From contig CP136069.1 of the NCBI GenBank assembly GCA_032622095.1, positions 89,971,134 to 90,035,133 of the forward strand: a stretch of 64,000 nucleotides of DNA. Reading direction: 5' to 3'. This document shows positions 23,037 to 34,778 of the stretch, piece by piece. How positions within the stretch are numbered: position 1 is the first letter of the stretch; every line of letters begins with the position of its first letter. Below the pieces are notes generated by a model. That model did not search any database. It saw only the letters and a list, made by a program, of their open reading frames with translations, and was not told the DNA's origin. Origin of the DNA: Siphonodentalium dalli. Lineage: Eukaryota > Mollusca > Scaphopoda > Gadilida > Siphonodentaliidae. A program made the translations under genes and the position numbers.

Positions 23037-23915
23037 CAATGGCGTCTATAGCACCATCTACTCACTCTATTAATCACAACCTGTCATTAATGCAGTGAAC
23101 AAAGTTGTTAGTGAAAACAAATCGGCCTTCCGTATTTATCTAAATGCTAGAAGTCGCCTCGAGAATTTGAACACAAATCCTGGGTTAAAATGACAACTTT
23201 ATCAATAATATTTGCCCATGAAATCTTTCAATAAATAGGTTAACGCATAGCTGACTGGAATTTCATGGAATTCATGGACCCTTGAGTGAGAAAATCGTAA
23301 TGAAAGGCTACCGGTCAATGGGACAAATCTACCCGTTTCAATTCGCTATCGCTTTATGTGCTGCATTGAAAGTACCCAAGTGACCGTGACGATGTTCACA
23401 GATTTACCCGTACACGTTCCCGTCGAACGGGTATCGCAAATTCGCTAATAGTCAGCTTTACCAATCTTGTTCAGATTGTATGACAGTAATATGCTGCATT
23501 ATGTACACAAACAATTGACTTATGTACTAATATACACTCAGCAAATAATATTGCTCTGTGTTTTCTCAAAGTGATTTCAACAAAGAGTTCCTGAATGAAC
23601 TTTAAGCCAAGTGAATCAAGGTGATGATATCATTTATACAGATTACCTCGCCTTTATATAGTCTGGGTGGGGAGAAGCTTGTGATTGGCTGTTGCCATGG
23701 TTTTATTTGGGTCAGGCATGGGTGAGTGTAGTGCTGATAATGGTTCTCATATGGTTCTCATGTATGGTTAGAGAACGATTTGGGAACCCGACCCTGCAAA
23801 TTATGCGAAATCCACTGGATTTTCACCCTCGGAACACTGACCTCACTCGGTATGAACAGGAAGGACTTCTAGTAATATTCCTTCAATTACTTTCTGTTTT
23901 ACATTGTTAGACCCA

Positions 23916-24026
23916 CAGGCCCCTGGGGAAAATTACTAGAATACCAATATAGACTATACCAGTGTAAACTGTGTTTACACTGGTATAGTCTATATTTGTA
24001 TTTTAGTAATTTTCCCCAGGGGCCTG
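23916..24026. repeat. 111-bp hairpin (CAGGCCCCTGGGG ends), copy A
   Basis: Outer stem CAGGCCCCTGGGGAAAATTA; inner stem AATATAGACTATACCAGTGT continuing to AAAC; a 3-base loop TGT. The two stem segments are separated by an 8-base mismatch zone. Confidence 0.88.
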
Positions 24027-24059
24027 TTGTTTGACCTAGTATGTCATGAGTGGAGCCGA

Positions 24060-24305
24060 ATTTGACCCTTTCTATACTAAACAGTCATTGACGAGTAGTT
24101 CCCTTAGGAAGTGTTCAGATAATAAGTTCAACAAACAACCATTATCTGAAATATTTCCGACCAATGAATATATTGTTTTTCTGTCTTGTCTTCTGCTTCT
24201 ACTAACTGAACACCCCTCCAAATGAATACTAGACTGTTCCAATGAATGTTTTTATAACTGAATGGGAGAATCCATCTAGTATAAAAAGGGTTAACTCGTG
24301 GCCAC
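24060..24305. mobile_element. MITE with CCCTTTCTATACTA ends, copy A
   Basis: CCCTTTCTATACTAAACAGT at one end and TAGTATAAAAAGGGTTAA at the other form inverted termini. The body includes GAGTAGTTCCCTTAGGAA and CTGAACACCCCTCCAAATGA. An inverted copy lies at about 61905-62105 and the duplicate in B at about 32763-32995. Confidence 0.6.
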
Positions 24306-24754
24306 CCGAAGATCAAGAACCTGACCCAATAGTCTCATCCAAATTTTCGTGCATGGTGGTCAAAATAGCACGAAGACTTTCTTTGCTAAATCGGCTCTGT
24401 GGCCAGAACCGACCATAAATCCTTGCATGTTCATGTGGTGCCACTGCTACCCCATGACCATTCCACAATGCAGGAACTCAGTGTGAGTAAGGTTCTATCA
24501 TGTGACTTGGATTTTTGTTTGTTTATAATGCTACTGTAATGTAATATTCCATTTATTGTTTTGCATACATTTACATGATATATAATCACACACCCTCTAC
24601 ATTCACACAATTAGCTCCCGTAGGAATCAGTACATTTTGCCATATGGTTTACATGAATATTTGAAATATATGTTACTTATAATTGTTTTGGTAGTTTTGA
24701 AAAGTTGTTCAAATGATTAATGTTCTATTAACATGTATTGTTATATGATTATAA

Positions 24755-24910
24755 GGAATGACTTGCAGATCAATTGGGGTCATTGGTTTTAACCGGCAGA
24801 GTAATTAAACAAAGAGTAATTAAACAAAGTACCTGTAATTCATTCACTTTGTTTAATTACTCTGCCGGCCAAAATCCAATGACCCCAATCGATCTGCAAG
24901 TCATTTCTTA
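24755..24910. repeat. Hairpin (AATGACTTGCAGATC ends), copy A
   Basis: AATGACTTGCAGATCAATTG...GGCAGAGTAATTAAACAAAG pairs with its complement at 24842-24910; AGTAATTAAACAAAG is doubled on the left arm. Copy B is at about 33452-33608. Confidence 0.8.
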
Positions 24911-25062
24911 AATAACACCACATTCCTCCCACCATTTTATGAAAATATCATAGTGTCCATTGTTTTGATTCATTATAAATGCTTTGAGAATCTACATTTT
25001 CTGATTATACCACAACATTAACAATTGAGTACACAAAATTAGCTTATATTGAGGTACAGGTA

Positions 25063-27814
25063 AAAAATCCAAGATGGAATATCAGCGGAACTTTAATGAT
25101 GAAAATATATCCTGCTTCAAACGACTTTTAATGTCTGCTAATTATAATAGTGTTGTAGGAAGAACGTGTCCTCAGGAATCATATAAATCATTTATGGAAA
25201 TTTATTCAAATGCCTTTGAAATAGCTTTTCCACTGAAGCAATTGAGGCAAAAATCTATCAAACAGAAACCATGGATTTCCAATGGACTGATGATTTCCTC
25301 TGAACATAAAGCTAAACTTTTTCACAAAAAACTGAAGGATCCCTCTGAAACTAATGTTTTAAAATACAAAGAATTTTGTAAATTTTTTAAGAAAATAAAA
25401 CGAGCAAGTAAGAATTTGTACTATATACATATGGTGAATGAATATAAACATAATATGAAAAAAACTTGGAAACTTATTGGTGAGATAATGCAACAAAGAT
25501 CTAAAAAAATGGAATATCCTATGTCATTCATTATTGGAGGGGTCGAAAAAGCAAATAGAAAAGAAGTTGCTGAAGCCTTTAATGCATATTTCTCTACCAT
25601 TGGTACCACCGAATCTGAAAAAATAACACAAACTTGTAAAAACTTTTCTTCTTACTTACCTACACCTTGTAGTGAAACACTGTTCTTTCGCCCCACAACA
25701 GTGGAAGAAATTGAAACTACAGTTTCTTCCAGTAAAGGAAAGCATAGTATTGATAAGGATGGCCTTAATTCTTTTATTATGAAGAAAGTTATCAATGAAA
25801 TTTCTCAACCCCTATGTCATATTTTCAATCTTTCCATGGAAAAAGGAATTATTCCCGATGATATGAAGATAGCAAGGGTTATCCCCCTCTTTAAATCAGG
25901 CGATTCAAAGATAATGGGAAACTATCGCCCAATCAGTCTTCTTCCCATTTTTTCTAAAATTTTAGAAAGAATTGTGTGTCACAGATTAGTTGATTTTTTA
26001 AACAAACATGACATTCTCTATCATGATCAGTATGGTTTTAGAAAAGATCACTCAACAATTCATCCAATTTTGAAGCTACTCTATGATGTGGGTTTGAACA
26101 ATGATAAGAAGAACAAAGATTGTACTCTAACTGCATTTATTGATTTTTCTAAAGCCTTTGACACAATAAATCATGAAATTCTGCTGAGTAAACTTGAATC
26201 TTATGGAGTAAGAGGCAAAGCCAATGAGTGGTTTAGAAATTACTTGACCAATAGATCTCAATGTGTTGATTTGGAAGGTATGGTTTCTTCCAAACTCCCA
26301 ATTACATGTGGAGTCCCTCAGGGATCTGTTGCTGGGTCGATTCTTTTTTTAGTTTATGTTAATGATATGCACAAATCAACTGCTTTATCACTTTTATCTT
26401 TTGCTGATGACACAACTGTGTACTTTTCGCACAGTAATCTGGATTATCTGTATGACTACTTTAACAAGGAACTTGAAAAATTTAGTATTTGGTGTAGAGC
26501 AAATAAACTATCATTGAACACAAATAAAACGAAATATATGGTTATACAACCAAAAAATGGTCCTTATGTAGTTGCTAATCGTAGGCTGAATATAAATGGA
26601 CAACATGTTGAAAGAATAGGATCAGACTGTCAAGATAAGTCTTTCAAATTTTTGGGTATACACATAGATGAACATTTGACATTTGAATACCACGTGAAAG
26701 CCGTTTGCGCAAAAATGTCTAACTCTCTGTTTGCTGTAAATCGAGTAAAAAATTTCCTCCCCCTTGATTGTCTTCGAATGCTATATTTTACTTTAGTACA
26801 TTCTCATATTCTGTATGGAATTGAGTTATGGGGGAATGCGAGTACTCAAAATCAAGTTGTAGTGATACAGAAAAAAGCAATTCGAGCTATCAATAAAAAA
26901 CGCTACAATAGTCACACCGAACCCTTATTTAAAACTAATAACATCTTAAAATTACAGGATGAATACAGGCAACGGATATGTCTATTTATGCATGACTGGA
27001 CATGTGCAAATGTACCAAAATCTTTTATAAATAGTTTTAAAATATATAAAAATCCCAGTATGGATACTAGGTCTTCAGGTAAAATACAGGAATCAAAAGC
27101 TCGCATTAAATTTACTGAAAAACTACCCCTACATGTGTTTCCAAAGGAATGGAACTCACTGGATAAAAAAATACAGAGTACTCGACCGAAGTCAGCTTTT
27201 AAGAGCCAATTTACAAAATCCATTATTGATAATTATTCTATGATTATTAAGTGCAAAAATAAGTTTTGTCCAGATTGTACAAATATGATATACTTAACTT
27301 TAACTTTCAATGAACCAGTTAAAAGGAAAGAAACTGTTATTATTGGACGACCTTCCCTTATTAGTAAAATGAATTTTCATAATGCCTGACATATATTTAT
27401 ATTTATATGCCTATATTCAGTGCCTATATTCAGTGCTAATTAATTAATTGATGGATTAATGCTAATTGATTAATTAATCAATTAATTGATTTATAAAAAA
27501 TTGTCTATTTAACCAATCAAAATGTGGTTTCTCGTCATGATTTCTAAATCTATTTGTCCTTTTATTAGCTTTTAGTAATGAACAAGGATTATAACATATG
27601 CAATCCAGCTCTCGCGTGTCATATGACCGGTTATATTATAAAATCAACTTAGAATCAATCAAATTTTTTTGTTATTAATGGTAGCAACAGGAAGACGACC
27701 TGGATAGGTCATGTTGCCTCCACATGACATCTCACTTATGTTTCTTATTATGTCTATGTTTATATTTTATATACTATGTTATGTCATGAAATAAAGTATT
27801 CTGATTCTGATTCT
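25063..27814 (+). mobile_element. Non-LTR retrotransposon, 5'-truncated, recent insertion
   Basis: The boundaries come from comparison with the empty site in copy B: GGTA at 25059-25062 and again at 27815-27818 is the likely target duplication. The element begins just ahead of the RT ORF and ends in AATAAAGT followed by an (ATTCTG)n tail, as expected for target-primed reverse transcription by CR1/L2/Jockey-group elements. ORF1 and the endonuclease domain are missing, so it is dead on arrival unless helped in trans. The short 3' UTR (27390-27814) has an AT-rich TAATTAATTAAT palindrome near 27436-27490. Confidence 0.92.
25074..27389 (+). CDS. Retrotransposon reverse transcriptase ORF (771 residues)
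   Basis: This is the intact C-terminal part of a non-LTR retrotransposon polyprotein. Residues about 1-200 are the linker that normally follows the endonuclease. The RT core follows: RVIPLFKSGD and NYRPISLLPIFSKILE, FIDFSKAFDTIN (first catalytic Asp near 357), GVPQGSVAGSILF, and the active site FADDT (443-447). Thumb and C-terminal regions follow to residue 771 with no RNase H domain visible. There are no internal stops or frameshifts over 2.3 kb, so insertion is recent. The clade is not certain; the overall pattern fits the Jockey/CR1/L2 group. It is transcribed, if at all, from outside its missing promoter. Confidence 0.93.
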   Translation: MEYQRNFNDENISCFKRLLMSANYNSVVGRTCPQESYKSFMEIYSNAFEIAFPLKQLRQKSIKQKPWISNGLMISSEHKAKLFHKKLKDPSETNVLKYKEFCKFFKKIKRASKNLYYIHMVNEYKHNMKKTWKLIGEIMQQRSKKMEYPMSFIIGGVEKANRKEVAEAFNAYFSTIGTTESEKITQTCKNFSSYLPTPCSETLFFRPTTVEEIETTVSSSKGKHSIDKDGLNSFIMKKVINEISQPLCHIFNLSMEKGIIPDDMKIARVIPLFKSGDSKIMGNYRPISLLPIFSKILERIVCHRLVDFLNKHDILYHDQYGFRKDHSTIHPILKLLYDVGLNNDKKNKDCTLTAFIDFSKAFDTINHEILLSKLESYGVRGKANEWFRNYLTNRSQCVDLEGMVSSKLPITCGVPQGSVAGSILFLVYVNDMHKSTALSLLSFADDTTVYFSHSNLDYLYDYFNKELEKFSIWCRANKLSLNTNKTKYMVIQPKNGPYVVANRRLNINGQHVERIGSDCQDKSFKFLGIHIDEHLTFEYHVKAVCAKMSNSLFAVNRVKNFLPLDCLRMLYFTLVHSHILYGIELWGNASTQNQVVVIQKKAIRAINKKRYNSHTEPLFKTNNILKLQDEYRQRICLFMHDWTCANVPKSFINSFKIYKNPSMDTRSSGKIQESKARIKFTEKLPLHVFPKEWNSLDKKIQSTRPKSAFKSQFTKSIIDNYSMIIKCKNKFCPDCTNMIYLTLTFNEPVKRKETVIIGRPSLISKMNFHNA

Positions 27815-28049
27815 GGTACATGTATGTGTATTCCAGAAAAGCATTCAATGACAGAGAAGCAACTTTTATGTAGTGCTAGTTAACTGCAATATTAGGTATA
27901 TTATTTAACTTCTGGTTGTGGCCTCAACTGGCAAATATTTTGCCATGTAAACATTACACATGAAAACCCCCAAAAATATGTCTAATTGAAAACTTACCAG
28001 TAGCACAATAGTATTAATGACTTATTTAGTCTTCACTGAACAAGTCTTC

Positions 28050-28410
28050 AAATAGTGTGTCTGTCATTTGCAGAATGAGGTCCCCAGAGGGTGAATTTAG
28101 TTATGCTATCCCACACAGCAGGCTAGTATCACCAAATTCACCCTCTGGCACCTCATTCTGCTTAGGTAGAAGTTGTAGTAGGGCGCAAAGCGCCCAGGAT
28201 GGTCGAAAAGATCCTGGGACCTCATTCTGTTTAGGCCTTATCTTCTGGGAAGTATCTACAGTCTCAAATTAGCATTGTTTTAGTTACTTTTTCCCTTCTG
28301 GGAAGTTTCTATATCCCCTAATGTGCAGAAGATAAAAAGCCCATCATGCTGGATAACGTCACTAAATTCACCCTCTGGGGACCTCATTCTGCAAATGACA
28401 CACACTATTT
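28050..28410. mobile_element. 361-bp MITE (AAATAGTGTGTC ends), copy A
   Basis: Ends AAATAGTGTGTCTGTCATTT and the complement ACACACTATTT; subterminal AGAATGAGGTCCCCAGAGGG is repeated inverted at the other end. An inner small palindrome GGGCGCAAAGCGCCC is near 28175. Copy B is at 33992-34352; a rearranged relative at 16400-17045. Confidence 0.8.
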
Positions 28411-29404
28411 GCAGGCTTTTCACTGAAACACTGGCTCAGTTCCCTATAGTATAATAGGCATTTGATTTCTTATTCTATAGTTTGAGTCTGCTTCAGCCAG
28501 TGTCCGGCAGCTCCTGAAAAAACTATAATCAATGGGCTTAGGTGTATACTTTGTTGACATGTCGATATTGAAACTGAAATAAAAGTTTTATTGTCACTAA
28601 TCTTGAATTCAATTTTGATGTATATCACCACATTCATGTAAGGATTGAGGGAGGGGTTGAATTTGAGAACCCTGGTTTGACTTGATGTCCTGTCAGTCTG
28701 ATATTTCATCACAACAGTAAATACAAGTGGTTGTGAATTACGTCACGCCACATGGATCCAGGCGGAAGTTAACCTAACCCATCCAATGCCGCGTATGTTA
28801 GTGATACCGGAGTTATAGCGTGCGCGTTAATAGACACTGAGCTCTAATTGGTCAATAGCCTTGTTTGTTTTTTGCATAAAATAATCATCACCCCTCTTCC
28901 ATATGATTTCCCTTGGTAAAATAGCCATTGGCACAGGAATTAACCCTTTGTAGTGAAGTTTGAATTTTGTGGTGTGGTCTAAAATATGAAATTATTTCTT
29001 TAGTGTAGTTCTGACACTAGTTACAAAAACGCAAGATTTAAAGGCGATTTCCCTGCGAGACGGACATGATTATTTTGCATAAAAAGTTTCCGCAAATATT
29101 AATCTTTCAGATTTAATGAAAATTTTGGACCTAGGATTTATATTGTGAACAGAAAATGCTAAAACGTTTGCACTGAGGCCTATGGAAAACATTTACACCA
29201 GTGTAACCTATAGTGACCGACGACCTACTTTCACTAATGCTTGAGATGGCAAAGAGCCACTTAGAATTATAAGAAGACTTGTTTTTAATCAGAATTCTAT
29301 TTGGAATGCCCAAGCTTAAATAGTTGGATAAGTACATGCAAGTCAGACGTTATGTTTGTTAAGGTGTGCATCTACCCTGATGAAATGAACTGGTTATTCC
29401 AGAT

Positions 29405-30830
29405 TAGACGGTCCCCATATCATCAAGATTACAACAACAACATTTCTTCAAAATACGGTTTAGTAATTAGAATCCATTAATTGCAACAAAATAATACTAA
29501 CCAGTCAAATATGGTATCAAATTTCCCAAAACGTGTTATTTATCAACATTTTATTCAAAGAAATATGGCTGTATTATCACTTGAGTATCATGAAATTTGG
29601 CCGTATTACCACTTGATTTTAGAGTTATCCATCTTCATCCGCAATTTGGTCCAAGACTGCCAGTTTGATGACTCATTTCTGGGCCACAAATAATTGCACA
29701 TCTCGAGAAATAATAAACTTCCAAAATTTATATCTGATCACTCTGAGCTTGATGGGTGGGTTCCTCGACTCGAATCACATATTTTTTACCCCCGAAGCCA
29801 AAGAAATAGTAATTTGGGAGCATTAATTCGGATAATGCATCTTTAACACTGCCATTGAGTAGATATTAATAGCGAGTTTGCGATTACAAACCGGTACGGG
29901 TACCGGTACGCGTACGGGTAGCTACCCGTACCGGTACACGTTTTGAAATCGCAAACTGTTTTACCGGTAGAATTCATCACATCGACTGGTAATGTATGGT
30001 GAGCCAACTGCAACAAAAAAGATATTATGATATAGATTGTTATTCGCGTTATTGGCCTATGTTATACTTAGCGTTATGGGTTGTTGGAAATATGTATTTA
30101 GATTAGATGAGCCCCATGATAATCAGTTGCTTTCATCAAGGACGATCTAGGTGGCAGTTGGACGAGGACGTTGCTTTTCTTTCACTCATATTGGTAACAT
30201 TTTCAACAATTGGATTCTACATTTCATAGACCGATCGAGTGTTGACAATAAATCGGTTGGAATTTTTAAACTTAGAAAATAGATTATGATAGCTCAAATA
30301 TACAATTACGTTATATATAGTTAAAATGTCCAACCAATATTCGGTGTAAAATGTATTGTTTTAGACCAAGGGTCTAATATTGTCCTACATGTACTTTCAG
30401 TTCGATATAATACCGCATTTGTCCCTTATTTTAGTTGGGGAATATTTAGTCATATTAAAGATGCATAATCCGAATTAACGCTCCGAAGTTACTATATTTG
30501 GCTTCGGGGGTAAAACTAAATATTTGATTCGAATCGAGGAACCCACCATCAAAGCGCAGAGTGATCAGATATCGATTTTTGAAGTTTGTTATTTCTTGAA
30601 TTGTGTAATTATTTGTGGCCCAGAAAAGAGTCATCAAACCGACGGTCTCGGACAAAATTGCAGACGAAGATGCTTAACTCTAAAATCAAGTGGTAATGCG
30701 GCCAAAATTTTATACTATAGTTGACAGCAGTTAGCATTATTTTGTTGTAATTAATCGATTCTGATAACAAAAGCTTATTTTGAAGAAATGTTCTTGTTGT
30801 AACTTTATGATATGGGGACCGTCTGATCGG
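29405..30830. mobile_element. Foldback element in duplication copy B
   Basis: Counterpart of 20715-22145 with the same arms, loop and internal hairpin and only scattered substitutions (for example CGTACAGGTAG in A is CGTACGGGTAG in B). Confidence 0.8.
29873..29958. repeat. CCGGTACC-word hairpin, copy B
   Basis: Same structure as at 21188-21273, with one substitution that improves the palindrome at its centre (GTACGGGTAGCTACCCGTAC). Confidence 0.8.
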
Positions 30831-31330
30831 TTTGAGTAGCTTTAAGTAAATCCTTGTTTGGAATCTTTCAACAGATCGAAGGGTCGGCCCGTCGGGGCAA
30901 GGGAATATTTATCCCAAGAATTGGGATTGTTGTCGGGATCTAAACACGGAGGTAGGTTGAAATGTTTAACTTGGTAACAAAAAAGGTGTCAAAATGTAGT
31001 CTGTTTATTATATGGATTGAATAAAGAGCGTTTGCTTCACTTCTGTGCGAAACACAGAAAACAGCTGAAACTCGCTCTACTTATATGCTTAGATTTTGTA
31101 GAGTATGTATAGGTATTTCGTGTATTTGGCGACCTATATTATCCCCACTACAGTATACACAAGTATTGTGGTTCAAATGCGCCATGTCCGTTTAGATAGT
31201 AAATATATATTAAAATGAGAAATCAATCCCCACCTACATACGATAAGGTAACTAAACGGTAATTGTATTCAAATGTGCAATGCATAGATAAATCCACGAT
31301 ATATTTATGTCCTTGTACAATGGGTTGAGA

Positions 31331-31737
31331 CAGGGACGTGATGACACCCCCTCCCCAACTTTGGTCAAATGTTCAACATTTGGAAATTTGATATACCTGA
31401 CACAACATTTGTTGGAAATTTCACACAAACAATAGGTTGAAATTGTTTTCGTAGTGGATAATTTGTAGTTTTTAGACCAACATTTGCATATTTCCCTATT
31501 TTTGGTAACAAAATTTGGACTGAAATGGCTGTCAGAAACAGTTGGAAATTGTTCAAGCTTGGGGGTGGGGGCTGTCAGGTCTCAAAATTTCCAACAATTG
31601 GAAAGCATGATGCCAGCCAAGGGGAGGGGTGGATTTACGTGCAAACTTGTGAATTTGATATGGTTTGAGATGTGTAGTTAGAAATTCGAAGGTGGACACC
31701 CTTCCTAACGCGCAGACCATCTATAGCCACGTCCCTG
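31331..31737. mobile_element. hAT-like MITE (CAGGGACGTG ends), copy B
   Basis: Counterpart of 22588-23036, shorter by a 24-bp piece and by the long G-run. Confidence 0.65.
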
Positions 31738-32614
31738 CAATGGGCGTCTATAGCACCATCTACTCACTCTATTAATCACAACCTGTCATTAATGCAGTGA
31801 ACAAAGTTGTTAGTGAAAACAAATCGGCCTTCCGTATTTATCTAAATGCTAGAAGCCGCCTCGAGAATTTGAACACAAATCCTGGGTTAAAATGACAACT
31901 TTATCAATAATATTTGCCCATGAAATCTTTCAATAAATAGGTTAACGCATAGCTGACTGGAATTTCATGGAATTCATGGACCCTTGAGTGAGAAAATCGT
32001 AATGAAAGGCTACCGGTCAATGGGACAAATCTACCCGTTTCAATTCGCTATCGCTTTATGTGCTGCATTGAAAGTACCCAAGTGACCGTGACGATGTTCA
32101 CAGATTTACCCGTACCCGTTCCTGTCGAACGGGTATCGCAAATTCGATAATAGTCAGCTTTACCAATCTTGTTCAGATTGTATGACAGTAATATGCTGCA
32201 TTATGTACACAAACAATTGACTTATGTACTAATATACACTCAGCAAATAATATTGCTCTGTGTTTTCTCAAAGTGATTTCAACAAAGAGTTCCTGAATCA
32301 ACTTTAAGCCAAGTGAATCAAGTTGATATCATTTATACAGATTACCTCGCCTTTATATAGTCTGTGTGGGGAGAAGCTTGTGATTGGCTGTTGCCATGGT
32401 TTTATTTGGGTCAGGCATGAGTGAGTGTAGTGCTGATAATGGTTCTCATATGGTTCTCATGTATGGTTAGAGAGCGATTTGGGAACCCGACCCTGCAAAT
32501 TATGCGAAATGCACTGGATTTTCACCCTCAGAACACTGACCTCACTCGGTATGAACAGGAAGGACTTCTAGTAATATTCCTTCAATTACGTTCTGTTTTA
32601 CATTGTTAGACCCA

Positions 32615-32725
32615 CAGGCCCCTGGGGAAAATTACTAGAATACCAATATAGACTATACCAGTGTAAACTGTGTTTACACTGGTATAGTCTATATTTGTAT
32701 TTTAGTAATTTTCCCCAGGGGCCTG
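32615..32725. repeat. 111-bp hairpin, copy B
   Basis: Identical in structure and apparently in sequence to the hairpin at 23916-24026, although the surroundings differ by substitutions. Confidence 0.88.
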
Positions 32726-32989
32726 TTGTTTGACCTAGTATGTCATGAGTGGAGCCGAATTTGACCCTTTCTATACTAAACAGTCATTGACGAGTAGTTC
32801 CCTTAGGAAGTGTTCAGATAATAAGTTCAACAAACAACCATTATCTGAAATATTTCCCACCAATGAATATATTGTTTTTCTGTCTTGTCTTCTGCTTCTA
32901 CTAACTGAACACCCCTCCAAATGAATACTAGACTGTTCCAATGAATGTTTTTATAACTGAATGGGAGAATCCATCTAGTATAAAAAGGG

Positions 32990-33200
32990 TTAACTCATGG
33001 CCACCCGAAGATCAAGAACCTGACCCAATAGTCTCATCCAAATTTTCGAAAAGTCGTGCATGGCGGTCAAAATAGCACGAAGACTTTCTTTGCTAAATCG
33101 GCTCTGTGGCCAGAACCGACCATAAATCCTTGCATGTTCATGTGGTGCCACTGCTACCCATGACCATTCCACAATGCAGGAACCCAGTGTGAGTAAGGTT
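32990..33200 (-). other. Open frame of unknown nature in copy B (broken in copy A)
   Basis: On the - strand the reading CIVEWSWVAVAPHEHARIYG and on to LLGQVLDLR has a protein-like composition. Copy A (24290-24480) has an extra G and lacks 8 bp (AAAAGTCG on the + strand), which shift the frame. I see no convincing splice sites and do not recognise the sequence. It could be an exon relic or chance. Confidence 0.2.
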
Positions 33201-33451
33201 CTATCATGTGACTTGGATTTTTGTTTGTTTATAATGCTACTGTAATGTAATATTCCATTTATTGTTTTGCATACATTTACATGATATATAATCACACACC
33301 CTCTACGTTCACACAATTAGCTCCCGTAGGAATCAGTACATTTTGCCATATGGTTTACATGAATATTTGAAATATATGTTACTTATAATTGTTTTGAAAA
33401 GTTGTTCAAATGATTAATGTTCTATTAACATGTATTGGTATATGATTATAA

Positions 33452-33608
33452 GGAATGACTTGCAGATCAATTGGGGTCATTGGTTTTAACCGGCAGAGTA
33501 ATTAAACAAAGAGTAATTAAACAAAGTACGCGTAATTCATTCACTTTGTTTAATTACTCTGCCGGCCAAAATCCAATGACCCCAATCGATCTGCAAGTCA
33601 TTTCTTAA
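33452..33608. repeat. Hairpin (AATGACTTGCAGATC ends), copy B
   Basis: Counterpart of the hairpin at 24755-24910, including the doubled AGTAATTAAACAAAG. Confidence 0.8.
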
Positions 33609-33991
33609 ATAACACCACATTCCTCCCACCATTTTATGAAAATATCATTAGTGTCCATTGTTTTGATTCATTATAAATGCTTTGAGAATCTACATTTTCT
33701 GATTATACCACAACATTAACAATTGAGTACACAAAATTAGCTTATATTGAGGTACAGGTACATGTATGTGTATTCCAGAAAAGCATTCAATGACAGAGAA
33801 GCAACTTTTATGTAGTGCTAGTTAACTGCAATATTAGGTATATTATTTAACTTCTGGTTGTGGCCTCAACTGGCAAATATTTTGCCATGTAAACATTACA
33901 CATGAAAACCCCCAAAAATATGTCTAATTGAAAACTTACCAGTAGCACAATAGTATTAATGACTTATTTAGTCTTCACTGAACAAGTCTTC

Positions 33992-34352
33992 AAATAGTGT
34001 GTCTGTCATTTGCAGAATGAGGTCCCCAGAGGGTGAATTTAGTTATGCTATCCCACACAGCAGGCTAGTATCACCAAATTCACCCTCTGGCACCTCATTC
34101 TGCTTAGGTAGAAGTTGTAGTAGGGCGCATAGCGCCCAGGATGGTCGAAAAGATCCTGGGACCTCATTCTGTTTAGGCCTTATCTTCTGGGAAGTATCTA
34201 CAGTCTCAAATTAGCATTGTTTTAGTTACTTTTTCCCTTCTGGGAAGTTTCTATATCCCCTAATGTGCAGAAGATAAAAAGCCCATCATGCTGGATAACG
34301 TCACTAAATTCACCCTCTGGGGACCTCATTCTGCAAATGACACACACTATTT
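33992..34352. mobile_element. 361-bp MITE, copy B
   Basis: Counterpart of 28050-28410; the inner palindrome here reads GGGCGCATAGCGCCC. Confidence 0.8.
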
Positions 34353-34778
34353 GCAGGCTTTTCACTGAAACACTGGCTCAGTTCCCTATAGTATAATAGG
34401 CATTTGATTTCTTATTCTATAGTTTGAGTCTGCTTCAGCCAGTGTCCGGCAGCTCCTGAAAAAACTATAATCAATGGGCTTAGGTGTATACTTTGTTGAC
34501 ATGTCGATATTGAAACTGAAATAAAAGTTTTATTGTCACTAATCTTGAATTCAAGTTTGATGTATATCACCACATTCATGTAAGGATTGAGGAAGGGGTT
34601 GAGGGGTTGAATTTGAGAACCCTGGTTTGACTTGATGTCCTGTCAGTCTGATATTTCATCACAACAGTAAATACACGTGGTTGTGAATTACGTCACGCCA
34701 CATGGATCCAGGCGGAAGTTAACCTAACCCATCCAATGCCGCGTATGTTAGTGATACCGGAGTTATAGCGTGCGCGTT

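Larger units (their letters stand above)
20221..28829 (+). repeat. Tandem segmental duplication, copy A
   Basis: Begins ATAGACACTGAGCTC and ends GTGCGCGTTA, directly abutting copy B, which begins with the same ATAGACACTG. Apart from the 2752-bp retrotransposon and a few small indels, it matches copy B along its whole length with scattered substitutions. No clear gene lies in it. It contains a foldback, hAT MITEs, a 111-bp hairpin and other MITEs, listed separately. Gaps between those show nothing I can name. Confidence 0.93.
28830..34778 (+). repeat. Tandem segmental duplication, copy B
   Basis: Second copy, 5949 bp, head to tail with copy A. It lacks the retrotransposon (empty site GGTACAGGTACATG around 33751-33764). 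It has 88 bp that are missing from A (about 28998-29085) and a ~57-bp stretch absent from A (about 30997-31053). A has a ~24-bp piece near 22712 and a long G-run at 22843-22870 that B lacks. The right edge GCGCGTTA|TGTTTTTTG (34778/34779) is where unique sequence resumes. Confidence 0.93.
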
